A DNA stretch of 64,000 nt from Acidihalobacter ferrooxydans (lineage in GTDB: Bacteria; Pseudomonadota; Gammaproteobacteria; DSM-5130; Acidihalobacteraceae). Position 1 is the first letter of the stretch. Every line of letters begins with the position of its first letter. This document shows positions 26,323 through 34,527 of this stretch, in pieces. The notes under the pieces are model-generated. The model did not search any database. It was not told the origin of the DNA and was given only the letters and a program-made list of their open reading frames with translations. The translations under genes and the position numbers were made by a program. Location: positions 620,001 through 684,000 of the forward strand of contig NZ_CP019434.1 of assembly GCF_001975725.1 (NCBI RefSeq), read 5' to 3'.

Positions 26323-28062
26323 ATGACACAGCATCCCTGGTATGCCAGCTACGATCCGCAGGTGCCGCATACGGTGGATATCGACTCGTTCGCGTCCATC
26401 GTCGATGTATTCGAGCGCAGTTGCGCCGAGTATGCCGACCGCCCGGCGTTCACGAACATGGGCGTGCAGCTCGGTTATGCCGAGTTGGACCGGCTGAGCC
26501 GGGATTTCGCCGCCTGGCTGCAGCACGGGGCCGGTCTGGCGCGCGGCGACCGCGTCGCGCTGATGATGCCCAACGTGTTGCAGTATCCGGTGGCGTTGTA
26601 TGGCGCGCTGCGGGCTGGCTGTGTCGTGGTCAACGTCAATCCGCTATACACACCGCGCGAACTGGAACACCAGTTGCGTGACTCGGGCGCCAAGGTCATC
26701 GTGCTGCTGGATACCTGCGCGCACACGCTGGAGCAGGTGCGCGAGCGCGGCGCGCTCGAACAGATCGTGCTGACGCATCTCGGCGACCTGTTTGCGTTCC
26801 CCAAGTCGGTGCTGGTCAATGCCGCGATCAAATATGTGAAAAAGCGGGTGCCGGCCTGGTCGCTGGATGGTGTGGTCTGGTTCAAGACGGCGCTTCGTGC
26901 AGGAGCGCGCGAGACCTACGTCCGGCCCGCACTCACGCATGCCGATCTGGCCTTCCTGCAGTACACCGGCGGCACCACCGGACGTGCCAAGGGTGCGATG
27001 CTGAGCCATGGCAACATGGTCGCCAACATCTTGCAGGCCAGCGCCTGGATCACTGCCGGCCTGCGCGCGGAGCGCCCCGTGGTGGTGACTGCCTTGCCGC
27101 TCTATCACATCTTCTCGCTGACGGCGAACTGCTTCGTATTCATGCATGTAGGTGGGGAGAACCTGCTCATTACCGACCCGCGCGACTGCAAGGGCTTCGT
27201 CAGAACGCTTGCCCGGTCGCAGTTCACTGCCATTACCGGGGTCAATACGCTGTTCAAGGCGTTGATGGACACCGAAGGTTTCGAGCGCATCGATTTTTCC
27301 CGTCTGGAGGTGGCGCTGGGCGGCGGCATGGCCGTTCAGCAGCCGGTGGCGGAGCGCTGGAAGGCGCTGACCGGGAAACCCCTGATCGAGGCCTACGGGC
27401 TGACCGAGACTTCGCCCGCGGCCTGCATCAACCCGCTCAGTCTGCATGACTACAACGGCTGCATCGGCCTGCCGGTGTCGTCGACCGAGGTGGCGATCAT
27501 GGATGAGACCGGCCATGAACTGCCCGTCGATACCCTGGGGGAAATCTGCGTGCGCGGTCCGCAGGTGACCGCCGGTTACTGGAACCAGCCGGAGGAGACA
27601 GCGGCCACCTTCTTCCCCGGTGGCTGGTTGCGCACAGGTGATGTGGGTTCAATGGATGCGCGCGGGTTCGTCAAACTGGCCGACCGAATCAAGGACATGG
27701 TTGTGGTCTCCGGCTTCAATGTCTATCCCAACGAGGTCGAAGCGGTGCTGGTGGAGCATCCGGGCGTGGCCGAGGCGGCGGTGGTCGGCGTACCGAGCGC
27801 CGATAGCGGCGAGGCACTCAAGGCGTTTGTGGTCCGCCGCGATCCAGACCTTACCGCGGAGGCGCTCATCGCGCATTGTCGCACCGAACTGACCGGTTAC
27901 AAGGTGCCCAAGCTGATCGAATTCCGTGACGATCTGCCGAAGACGAACGTCGGTAAAATCCTGCGTCGCGCGCTGCGGGACATGCCTGAGAGTGCAAGCC
28001 AGCCGATGCGGCATGAGCGTTTGGCGCAGGCCGGCGCCGATCGCAGGCGGGCCGCGCGATGA
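26323..28062 (+). CDS. fadD: Long-chain fatty acid-CoA ligase
   Basis: 579 residues. The ATP-binding P-loop is QYTGGTTGRAKGAMLSHGN, followed by IEAYGLTETSPAACI, GEICVRGPQVTAGYW, GWLRTGDVGSMDARGFVKLADRIKDMVVVSGFNVYPNEVE (FACS signature) and the C-terminal Lys in PKTNVGKILRRAL. It activates imported fatty acids to acyl-CoA via acyl-AMP. GAGG precedes the ATG. The thioesterase gene overlaps its stop by ATGA. Confidence 0.95.
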   Translation: MTQHPWYASYDPQVPHTVDIDSFASIVDVFERSCAEYADRPAFTNMGVQLGYAELDRLSRDFAAWLQHGAGLARGDRVALMMPNVLQYPVALYGALRAGCVVVNVNPLYTPRELEHQLRDSGAKVIVLLDTCAHTLEQVRERGALEQIVLTHLGDLFAFPKSVLVNAAIKYVKKRVPAWSLDGVVWFKTALRAGARETYVRPALTHADLAFLQYTGGTTGRAKGAMLSHGNMVANILQASAWITAGLRAERPVVVTALPLYHIFSLTANCFVFMHVGGENLLITDPRDCKGFVRTLARSQFTAITGVNTLFKALMDTEGFERIDFSRLEVALGGGMAVQQPVAERWKALTGKPLIEAYGLTETSPAACINPLSLHDYNGCIGLPVSSTEVAIMDETGHELPVDTLGEICVRGPQVTAGYWNQPEETAATFFPGGWLRTGDVGSMDARGFVKLADRIKDMVVVSGFNVYPNEVEAVLVEHPGVAEAAVVGVPSADSGEALKAFVVRRDPDLTAEALIAHCRTELTGYKVPKLIEFRDDLPKTNVGKILRRALRDMPESASQPMRHERLAQAGADRRRAAR

Positions 28063-28505
28063 GAAGCGCGCCTGGCCTGCTGGGCGGCGTGGAGCCGGTG
28101 CTGCGCGTGCCGGTGCGTGCCGACAAGGCCCAGGAGCGCGGCGAGATTGGCAATCTGTTCGGTGGCTGGCTCATGGCCCAGATCGATATTGCCGGTGGCA
28201 TCGTGGCCGTGCTACGTTCGCGCGGCCCTGCGGTGACGGCGGCCGTGGAACAGTTGGCGTTTCTCGTGCCGGTGAGGGTCTGGGATGTCCTGAGTGTCTA
28301 TGCCGACCTGCTGGATATCGGCCGGACCTCGATGCGGATCCGGGTCGAGGCGTACGTACACCGCAATCCGCAGGCGCCCGAGTTCATCCGGGTGGCCGAG
28401 GCCACGCTGACCTACGTCGCGGTGGACGCTGCGGGCGAACCACGCCCGGTGCGCGATGAAAACGCCGCGCGGCATTCCGCGCCAGCCGCGGCTATGCTTG
28501 ACTGA
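28059..28505 (+). CDS. Acyl-CoA thioesterase, hotdog fold, YciA-like
   Basis: 148 residues. GEIGNLFGGWLMAQIDIAGG is the YciA/ACOT signature in which the central helix carries the catalytic Asp. VTAAVEQLAFLVPVRVWDVL and the strand RTSMRIRVEAYVHR follow the single-hotdog layout; such proteins act as hexamers. It hydrolyses acyl-CoA. Overlap with fadD by 4 bases suggests a balancing role between activation and release of acyl chains. Confidence 0.9.
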   Translation: MRSAPGLLGGVEPVLRVPVRADKAQERGEIGNLFGGWLMAQIDIAGGIVAVLRSRGPAVTAAVEQLAFLVPVRVWDVLSVYADLLDIGRTSMRIRVEAYVHRNPQAPEFIRVAEATLTYVAVDAAGEPRPVRDENAARHSAPAAAMLD

Positions 28506-28544
28506 TCGACACGATGACAACAACACGATGGAGTGAGGTGACCG

Positions 28545-29864
28545 ATGAAAATTCGTACAGTTCCGGGCCGGCTGGCCCCTTGGTTGCTAGTGGCTGGCAT
28601 GGGTGTACCTGCGGCGGCGATGGCGGCTGGTTTCGCCATCACCGAGGAAAATGCCACCGGCCTCGGCATGGCCTATTCCGATATGGCGACCGGCAACGGC
28701 AACGCCAGCGGCATGTTTTTCAACCCCGCCACCCTGAGCGACCTGCCGGGCACGCAGCTCAGCGCGGGTCTCATCTACATCGATCCGTTGTTTCAGTTGA
28801 ACAATGGCAAGAGTACGACGCCCTTGGGCACGACGGTCAGCGGCGGTGACGGCGGCAATGCCGGTGTTGCCGCGCTGGTGCCCAATCTGTACGTCACGCA
28901 TCAGATCGATTCGCGCCTGCATGTCGGGATCGGACTCAGCGTGCCCTATGGTTTATCGACGAAATACACCGATGGCTGGCTGGGCCGTTACCATGCGATC
29001 AAAAGTGAAGTGCAGGTTATCAATCTCAATCCTGCATTGAGCTACACGGTCGATCCGACGCTGAGTCTCGGATTCGGCCTTGATATCCAGCGGGCCTCGG
29101 CGGATCTGACCAGTGCGATTGACAGTGGCACTCTGTGTATTGCAGGCGGTGGTGGTTCCGCCTGCGCCGGAAGCAAAGACGGTAGTGTTCGTATCAAAGG
29201 CCATGACTGGGCGCTGGGCTGGAACGCCGGTCTGTTGTGGCGCCCGACTGCCGCGACCACGGTCGGTCTGGCCTACCGATCAGCCGTGGATCACAAACTC
29301 AAGGGTACTGTTCAATACAATGTGCCCGCCTTGCTGGCGAGCAACCCCCAGTTCGCCGACACCAATGCCACGGCCAAGCTGGATCTGCCCGCCACGCTGA
29401 ATCTGGGCGTCAGCCAGAAGCTGTCGCCGCGCTGGACGGTGACCGGCGGTGTGCTGTGGACTCAATGGAGCCGGTTCAAGGAACTGCGCGTGGTCAAAGA
29501 CAACGGCCAGCCCGATTTGCTGACCACCGAAAACTGGAAGAACACGCTGCGTTATGCGGTCGGTGCCAGTTTCCGGCAAAACGACCGCCTGACCTGGCGC
29601 GCAGGCGTGGCCTATGACCCGACGCCGGTGCCGAACGCCGAGCATCGCACCGCCCGCCTGCCCGACAGTAACCGCACATGGCTCTCACTGGGCGCGGGCT
29701 ACAAGGTCAGCAAACAGATGACGGTCGATGTCGGGTACACCCATATCTGGTTCAGGAATGTGAACATCGATAACACCACCGAAGGCGCGTACAAAAATAC
29801 GCTGACGGGTACCTATACAGGTTCGGTCGATATCTTCGGCGCGCAGTTGAGCTATCGTTTCTGA
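28545..29864 (+). CDS. fadL: Outer membrane long-chain fatty acid transporter
   Basis: 439 residues with a signal peptide (MKIRTVPGRLAPWLLVAGMG, cleavage after AMAA), then the FadL hatch segment GFAITEENATGLGMAYSDMATGNGNASGMFFNPATLS, which plugs the barrel lumen. The remainder is alternating amphipathic strands ending in ...SVDIFGAQLSYRF, a C-terminal aromatic typical of outer-membrane barrels. It imports long-chain fatty acids. It is the last gene of the regulon and is followed by a hairpin. Confidence 0.94.
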   Translation: MKIRTVPGRLAPWLLVAGMGVPAAAMAAGFAITEENATGLGMAYSDMATGNGNASGMFFNPATLSDLPGTQLSAGLIYIDPLFQLNNGKSTTPLGTTVSGGDGGNAGVAALVPNLYVTHQIDSRLHVGIGLSVPYGLSTKYTDGWLGRYHAIKSEVQVINLNPALSYTVDPTLSLGFGLDIQRASADLTSAIDSGTLCIAGGGGSACAGSKDGSVRIKGHDWALGWNAGLLWRPTAATTVGLAYRSAVDHKLKGTVQYNVPALLASNPQFADTNATAKLDLPATLNLGVSQKLSPRWTVTGGVLWTQWSRFKELRVVKDNGQPDLLTTENWKNTLRYAVGASFRQNDRLTWRAGVAYDPTPVPNAEHRTARLPDSNRTWLSLGAGYKVSKQMTVDVGYTHIWFRNVNIDNTTEGAYKNTLTGTYTGSVDIFGAQLSYRF

Positions 29865-29884
29865 GGCTGACGTTCTGGCAGAGC

Positions 29885-29916
29885 ACGCCGACGGCGCCCT
29901 AAGGCGTCGTCGGCGT
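29885..29916 (+). terminator. Transcription terminator after fadL
   Basis: ACGCCGACGGCGCC pairs with GGCGTCGTCGGCGT around the loop CTAA: a 14-bp stem with one mismatch, 20 bases past the fadL stop, followed by the mildly T-rich TCGCGTTCTT. Confidence 0.7.
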
Positions 29917-29967
29917 TCGCGTTCTTGCGCTGGATTACAGCAAGGAATTACTTCGATGAAAGTCTTC

Positions 29968-30120
29968 AACCCGGATAATCCATCAGTCGACAGACGATTT
30001 CTTTCGCTTTGGCGTGGCGCGCGCGATATTGCTCGCTCAAACAAATCGCCGATCAGTCCAAATCCCCGATCAGCCCAAATCCCCGCGCATTCATCGCCTC
30101 GCCGATGAAACAGTCCGGTT
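29968..30120 (+). repeat. Dispersed repeat family A, copy A3
   Basis: The left end AACCCGGATAATCCATCAGT is close to the family consensus. The middle GCTTTGGCGTGGCGCGCGCG and TTGCTCGCTCAAACAAAT follow A1, and the right end TCATCGCCTCGCCGATGAAA, then CAGTCCGGTT matches the family terminus. It contains an internal direct repeat (CCGATCAGTCCAAATCC and CCGATCAGCCCAAATCC). Its right end overlaps the predicted start of the DUF2147 gene. Confidence 0.7.
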
Positions 30121-30647
30121 TCAATGCATTGCGCATCCATCGTGGCAAGGTCTGGCGGCGGCGCGCAGCACTCATGTGCGCGGCGCTGTGCCTTGCCGCC
30201 GGCTCGGGCGTAGTCACGGCCGCTGCGCCGCAGGACGGCGTGCTCGGCACCTGGGTGACACCGGGCGGCAAATCGCACGTCACAATCGAGGCCGGGCCGC
30301 ACGGCACGTATGCTGGCAGGATCGTGTGGCTCAGGCACCCCGATTATCCACACGATTATCCGGCCAACGACAGCGATCAGGCGTTGGCCGGTCGACCGAA
30401 GGTGGATAACCACAACCCTGACCGGAAGTTGCGCAATCGCCCGATTCTGGGGTTGCGGGTCATCAGCGGTTTTCATTGGAACGCGTCGGATAACGCTTAT
30501 GTGGGCGGCGCGTGCTACGACCCGACCGACGGCAAGACCTATCACTGCCGCATGTGGCTGACCGATGGCGGCAAGGAATTGAAACTGCGCGGCTATGTGT
30601 GGATTTTCTACAAGACGCAGACCTGGCGGCGGTTGTCCGGCCATTGA
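30105..30647 (+). CDS. DUF2147 secreted protein
   Basis: 180 residues. The N-terminus has a basic region (HRGKVWRRR) and hydrophobic core (AALMCAALCLAAGSGVV) ending at TAAAPQDG, a signal peptide. The mature domain VLGTWVTPGGKSHVTIE, GTYAGRIVWLRHP, ILGLRVISGFHW, CYDPTDGKTYHCRM, LKLRGYVWIF is DUF2147, a calycin-like periplasmic domain of unknown function. The ATG at 30105 lies inside the right terminus of a family A repeat and has no ribosome site; a TTG nine codons on, or an in-frame ATG at 30174, are alternatives, but the latter would lose the basic n-region. Confidence 0.82.
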   Translation: MKQSGFNALRIHRGKVWRRRAALMCAALCLAAGSGVVTAAAPQDGVLGTWVTPGGKSHVTIEAGPHGTYAGRIVWLRHPDYPHDYPANDSDQALAGRPKVDNHNPDRKLRNRPILGLRVISGFHWNASDNAYVGGACYDPTDGKTYHCRMWLTDGGKELKLRGYVWIFYKTQTWRRLSGH

Positions 30648-30678
30648 GTCGGGTGCGCGCAGCCTCTGACAGACATCC

Positions 30679-30706
30679 GCCGATGTCTTATGGCCGATGT
30701 CTTATG
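30679..30706 (+). repeat. Two tandem 14-bp repeats upstream of the MDR reductase
   Basis: GCCGATGTCTTATG occurs twice in direct succession, ending 37 bases before the start of the following gene. It could be a regulator site or simple slippage product. Confidence 0.6.
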
Positions 30707-30743
30707 CTTGAGTCTCGCCCCGACCAGTCAACAAGGAACTGCT

Positions 30744-31742
30744 ATGACATCTTTCAACGCCTTTCGCATTCATCTCGAAGCCGATGGCAAGGTGCGCAGC
30801 GGCATCGAGTCGTTGCATCTGGACGAGTTGTCGCCCGGCGAGGTGGTGATCGAAGTCGAGTATTCCGCGGTTAATTACAAGGATGCCCTGGCCGGCACGG
30901 GTCGCGGACGGATTCTGCGGCAGTCGTCGCTGATTGGCGGGATCGACGCGGTCGGCGTGGTCATCGATGGCGGCGCGACGGGATTTGCTGCCGGTCAGCC
31001 GGTGGTGGTCACGGGTTGCGGCCTGTCTGAAACCCGCGATGGCGGTTATGCGCGCTATTTGCGCGTGCCGGCCGATTGCGTGGTGCCGCTGCCGGATACT
31101 CTGACTTCATTCCAGGCGGCCGCGCTCGGTACGGCCGGTTTCACCGCGGCGCTGGCGGTGCAGCGCATGGAGGACAATGGCCAGACACCGGCGCATGGGC
31201 CGATTCTGGTTACCGGCGCGAGTGGCGGGGTCGGGAGTCTGGCAGTCGACCTGCTGGCCGGGTGTGGGTACGAGGTCCACGCGCTGACCGGAAAGCCGGA
31301 TCGCAGCGGTGACTGGCTGCGCACGCTGGGCGCGGCGCAGGTCGTCGACCGGCATGCGCTGGATTATGGCAAGCGACCGTTGGAAAAAGCGCTGTGGGGC
31401 GGCGCGGTCGACAATGCCGGTGGCGAGACGCTGGCGTGGCTGACGCGTACCGTGCGCCCCTATGGAAATATCGCGGCCATCGGGTTGGCCGGCGGCGTTG
31501 AATTAAACACCACGGTCATGCCCTTTATCCTGCGCGGCGTCAGTCTGCTGGGCATTCATTCGGTCGATTGCCCGTCGGCCTTGCGCCGGCATGTCTGGTC
31601 GCGCCTGGCAGGAGATTTGCGTCCGCGACATCTGGAGGCCATCGTGCAGGAAACGGTCGATCTCGAAACGCTGCCGCGGGTCTTCGAGCAGATGCTTGCC
31701 GGTGCTGTGCAGGGCCGGGTGGTGGTGCGGGTGGGCGTTTGA
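30744..31742 (+). CDS. acuI: YhdH/AcuI-type acryloyl-CoA reductase (MDR oxidoreductase)
   Basis: 332 residues. EVEYSAVNYKDALAGTGRGR, GIDAVGVVIDGG, LGTAGFTAALAVQRMEDNG, the NADPH loop ILVTGASGGVGSLAVDLLAG and AAIGLAGGVELNTTVMPFILRGVSLLGIHSV are the YhdH/AcuI hallmarks. These zinc-free MDR enzymes reduce acryloyl-CoA to propionyl-CoA with NADPH. AAGGA precedes the ATG. It stands alone; detoxification of acryloyl-CoA would fit an organism that degrades fatty acids, but this is inference. Confidence 0.9.
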   Translation: MTSFNAFRIHLEADGKVRSGIESLHLDELSPGEVVIEVEYSAVNYKDALAGTGRGRILRQSSLIGGIDAVGVVIDGGATGFAAGQPVVVTGCGLSETRDGGYARYLRVPADCVVPLPDTLTSFQAAALGTAGFTAALAVQRMEDNGQTPAHGPILVTGASGGVGSLAVDLLAGCGYEVHALTGKPDRSGDWLRTLGAAQVVDRHALDYGKRPLEKALWGGAVDNAGGETLAWLTRTVRPYGNIAAIGLAGGVELNTTVMPFILRGVSLLGIHSVDCPSALRRHVWSRLAGDLRPRHLEAIVQETVDLETLPRVFEQMLAGAVQGRVVVRVGV

Positions 31743-31755
31743 CAGCACAGTTGGC

Positions 31756-32403
31756 TCAGGAGTCGTAACCGGCCATCACGCGCCTGACGAAGCGCTGGGT
31801 TTCCGGGTAGGGCGGGATGCCGCCGTATTTTTTCACCGCGCCGGGGCCGGCATTATAGGCGGCCAGGGCCAGATGCAGGTTCCCGTTGTAACGCTTGATG
31901 AGCCGGGCCAGATAGCGTACGCCGGCTTGCAGATTGGCCTCGGGATTGAACAGGTCGGTGATGCCGAAGAGTTTCGCCGTGTCCGGCATCAGTTGCATCA
32001 GGCCGCGTGCGCCGACGGTCGACTCGGCCTTCGGATCGAAACAGGATTCCACCGAAATGATCGAACGCACCAGCTCCCATGGGACCTGGTGCTGGGCCGC
32101 TATTCGTTCGATCAACGGAGTGTACGATACCGCGCGCCGCGTCAGATCGGCGTTGCTCAGACCGATGCAGGAGCGCCAGGCCGGTGGCTGGCCGTAATTT
32201 TTCACGGTTTCCAGTGTGTAGTTGCTCGGCGCGGCCGGATGGCCGGTGAACCACAGTTGACCCTGCGCATTGCGATAGACATAGACCTTCTGTGCGAATG
32301 CCGCGGGGGCGGCGAGCATGGCCGCACACAACAGCAGCCACAGCCAGCGTGTCGGGAGGCCGCCGCTTCCCGCATGTCCTGCATATTGGAAATTTCGCTT
32401 CAT
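31756..32403 (-). CDS. Lytic transglycosylase with SLT domain
   Basis: 215 residues from ATG 32403. The signal peptide runs through LWLLLCAAMLAAPAAFAQ. KVYVYRNAQGQLWFTGHPAAP is a short DUF4124-like segment. The SLT domain has the catalytic Glu in LVRSIISVESCFDPKAEST, then GARGLMQLMPDTAKLFGI, FNPEANLQAGVRYLARLIKRYNGNLHLALAAYNAGPGAVKKYGG. It cuts the glycan strand of peptidoglycan in the periplasm. It is divergent from the peroxiredoxin-like gene. The last residues overlap no other gene. Confidence 0.92.
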   Translation of the reverse strand: MKRNFQYAGHAGSGGLPTRWLWLLLCAAMLAAPAAFAQKVYVYRNAQGQLWFTGHPAAPSNYTLETVKNYGQPPAWRSCIGLSNADLTRRAVSYTPLIERIAAQHQVPWELVRSIISVESCFDPKAESTVGARGLMQLMPDTAKLFGITDLFNPEANLQAGVRYLARLIKRYNGNLHLALAAYNAGPGAVKKYGGIPPYPETQRFVRRVMAGYDS

Positions 32404-32470
32404 CGCATCCGTTTTCTTATTTGCCGCGAATCCCTCAATAGTAGCGTCCAATCAGCCAGAGGTGGGAATC

Positions 32471-33034
32471 ATGTCAGGGAATCGTTTGCAGGAACTCGAG
32501 AAAGCGCCGCTATTCAAGGCAAAGACCTTGAATGGCGACACATTGGATCTGGGGCAACTCTATGGGCATAAGGTGTTGCTGGTATTTTTCCGTTATGCGA
32601 CGTGCCCGCTGTGCAATCTGCGCGCGGAGGAGTTGCGGCGCGAGTACGAAAGCCTGCGCCGCGACTATATCGTGATCGGCGTGTTTCAGTCCGATCCGGA
32701 GTACATCCGCGAATACATCGGTAGCCGCGGGATACCGTTCCCGATCATTCCGGACCCCGAAGGCGATCTGTATCGCATGTACGGCGTCGAACATTCCTGG
32801 TGGAAGCTCTGGCTCGGTTTCCGTCGGGTCAAGACCGTGTTCAACGCGTTTTTCCGCAACGGCTGGAGACCCGGCCCGGTGGACGGCGTGATCAGCCGGA
32901 TTCCGGCGGATTTCCTGATCGATGAGTTTGGTCGCCTGATGCTTTGTCATTACGGCTCGGACATCACCGATCATGTGCCGCTCGCCCGGCTGAGCGAGCG
33001 GCTGGAGGAGGATCGCATACTGGGGCTGGCTTGA
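32471..33034 (+). CDS. Peroxiredoxin-like AhpC/TSA family protein
   Basis: 187 residues with thioredoxin fold. VLLVFFRYATCPLCNLRAEELRR holds a CPLC motif in the position of the peroxidatic Cys, followed by YIVIGVFQSDPEYIREYIGSRGIPFPIIPDPEGDLYRMYGV. The C-terminal part RIPADFLIDEFGRLMLCHYGSDITDHVP contains the Pro-x-x-Phe-Leu-Ile strand common to the family. It is probably a cytoplasmic thiol peroxidase or disulfide reductase; no signal peptide is seen from ATG 32471, which follows AGGTGGG. Confidence 0.85.
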   Translation: MSGNRLQELEKAPLFKAKTLNGDTLDLGQLYGHKVLLVFFRYATCPLCNLRAEELRREYESLRRDYIVIGVFQSDPEYIREYIGSRGIPFPIIPDPEGDLYRMYGVEHSWWKLWLGFRRVKTVFNAFFRNGWRPGPVDGVISRIPADFLIDEFGRLMLCHYGSDITDHVPLARLSERLEEDRILGLA

Positions 33035-33036
33035 AC

Positions 33037-33777
33037 TCAGTCCAGCCTGCGCCAGCGCAGGCCCAGCGTGTCCAGGCCGTTCTGCAACTGATCGAGTGCG
33101 CTGCGCGCCTGAGCGGCGCGGCCACGCACGCCGAGTTCGATCTGATTGCGCTGTTCGGTGTTGGGCAGGCTGGAGAGTTTAAGTCCCGGATGCTCGGCGA
33201 GCACGGCTTCCATCAGGGGAATCAGTTGGCTCTCCTGCGCGCCGTCGACGCATAGGCGGTGCTCCTGCGGCGGCGTGGCGTCGAATAGATGGGCGTAGCG
33301 CGTGTCGAGAACCTGTTCGGCCATCGGCCAGGCCATGTTCGGAAAGCCCGGCACGAAATGGTGATCGCCGAGGCTGAAGCCTGGGATTCGATTGATCGGA
33401 TTGGGGATCAGCGTGGCGCCGGCGGGCAGTTCGGCCATGCGGATGCGCAGTGGGTAGGCGTGCGCACCGAAGCGTTCTTCGAGGATGGCGACGGCTTCCG
33501 GGTGGCGTTCGATGGGGCGGCCGAGTGCTGCGGCGGCGCATTCGCGGGTGAGATCATCGGGGGTGCCCCCGATGCCGCCGAAGCTGAACACGATGTCGCC
33601 GCTGGCGAAGGTTTCGCGCAGCGTTCGGGTCAGGCGTTCGCGTTCGTCGCCGACGATGCGTACCCAGGCGATGTCCAGACCGCGCGCGGCCAGTACTTCG
33701 CGCATATGCGCGAAGTGTTTGTCCTGGCGTTTGCCGCTGAGCAGTTCATCGCCGATCAGCACAAGTCCGATGTTCAT
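33037..33777 (-). CDS. CinA-like molybdopterin-binding-fold protein
   Basis: 246 residues. MNIGLVLIGDELLSGKRQDK, AWVRIVGDERERLTRTLRE, IVFSFGGIGGTPDDLTRECAAAALG and FVPGFPNMAWPMAEQVL are the MoCF_biosynth/CinA N-terminal domain, which in CinA proteins carries ADP-ribose pyrophosphatase activity. The nicotinamide-nucleotide amidase domain of full CinA is missing, so this is the short YfaY-like form. It stops 2 bases past the peroxiredoxin gene, convergent. The longer frame to 34185 is antisense to the PEBP gene and rejected. Confidence 0.85.
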   Translation of the reverse strand: MNIGLVLIGDELLSGKRQDKHFAHMREVLAARGLDIAWVRIVGDERERLTRTLRETFASGDIVFSFGGIGGTPDDLTRECAAAALGRPIERHPEAVAILEERFGAHAYPLRIRMAELPAGATLIPNPINRIPGFSLGDHHFVPGFPNMAWPMAEQVLDTRYAHLFDATPPQEHRLCVDGAQESQLIPLMEAVLAEHPGLKLSSLPNTEQRNQIELGVRGRAAQARSALDQLQNGLDTLGLRWRRLD

Positions 33778-33788
33778 CGTATGCGTGT

Positions 33789-34319
33789 TCAATAGCGCCC
33801 GAGATCGAGACGGGTTGTACCGAGCACCGTTGCCGGACTGCCGGCGGCATTGAGGGTAACGGCTTCGAGGGTGACAGAATACATGTGGCGCTTGCCGCCC
33901 GAGCACGGCGGCATGTACGCGCCGGCAATGTCGTGTTTCGGATTGGCGTGCGGGTGGACGATAAAAAAGCCGTGAGGCAGGTCGAAGGTGTGTCCGGGTA
34001 CGGACGGCACCAGAGCGGTAGTGCCGGTTCCGGGCGGCAGTATGTAGGCGATCACGCCATGTCCGCCGTGGTTCATGGGTGGATAGTCCTGATCGCTGAA
34101 GGCGAGAACCAGTGCCTGCGTGCCGGGCGGAATGTCGCTGACCGCGATCCGTGGCGTGGCGCCGTGCCCACCGAAGCGGTGGCATTGCTGGCCTGGCGGG
34201 ATGACGCGTCCGTTCCAGCCGGGCGCGTCAAGGTGGGCTTTGAGGTTGGCTGCGTTGGCAGTACCTGAGCCGAGAAGCGCGAGTGTCAGTGCGGCGGCGC
34301 CAAGTATGCGGTTGCTCAT
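33789..34319 (-). CDS. YbhB/YbcL PEBP-family periplasmic protein
   Basis: 176 residues. MSNRILGAAALTLALLGSGT is a signal peptide, cleaved near ANAANL. The PEBP domain shows GHGATPRIAVSDIPPGTQALVLAFSDQD (YbhB: D-P-D ligand loop altered to DQD), MNHGGHGVIAYILPP and HGFFIVHPHANPKHDIAGAYMPPC, where histidines line the ligand pocket. GGGAG precedes the ATG. It is upstream of the CinA-like gene with an 11-base gap, so probably co-transcribed. Function in bacteria is unknown. Confidence 0.83.
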   Translation of the reverse strand: MSNRILGAAALTLALLGSGTANAANLKAHLDAPGWNGRVIPPGQQCHRFGGHGATPRIAVSDIPPGTQALVLAFSDQDYPPMNHGGHGVIAYILPPGTGTTALVPSVPGHTFDLPHGFFIVHPHANPKHDIAGAYMPPCSGGKRHMYSVTLEAVTLNAAGSPATVLGTTRLDLGRY

Positions 34320-34358
34320 ATACCCGTGTCTCCCGGCAGTGTGAATCGAAGGCGTTGT

Positions 34359-34478
34359 GGTGCCTCTCGGATCTGTAGAAAATAAGCTGCGGCGATGGAG
34401 TCTTGCTCTTAAAGATCGGCAAACCAGTCTCCATGTCTCGCTCGCTTCGCTACGATCCTCCGCGTCCGACAGCGTTGT
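34359..34478 (+). repeat. Dispersed repeat family B, copy B4 (internally deleted)
   Basis: Left TGCCTCTCGGATCTGTAGAA, then ATAAGCTGCGGCGATGG, and right CTTCGCTACGATCCTCCGCG followed by TCCGACAG match family B, with about 45 bp of interior missing. It lies between the PEBP gene promoter and the fbp terminator. Confidence 0.6.
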
Positions 34479-34493
34479 TACTCCTGGAGCCAG

Positions 34494-34519
34494 TGCCTGC
34501 CGCCGCTGGGCGGCAGGCA
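34494..34519 (-). terminator. Hairpin after fbp
   Basis: A perfect 11-bp stem (TGCCTGCCGCC with GGCGGCAGGCA) and 4-base loop lies 8 bases past the fbp stop. There is no T-run on the minus strand. Confidence 0.6.
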
Positions 34520-34527
34520 TTGAGTGC

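Noticed and set aside
29941-30104. A short ORF reading through repeat A3 into DUF2147 from 30009
   Set aside because: The extra 32 residues are repeat sequence without signal-peptide character; the start at 30105 gives a better signal peptide.
33778-34185. N-terminal extension of the CinA-like frame
   Set aside because: It lies over the PEBP gene in another frame and lacks similarity; MNIGLVLIGDE is the true family start.
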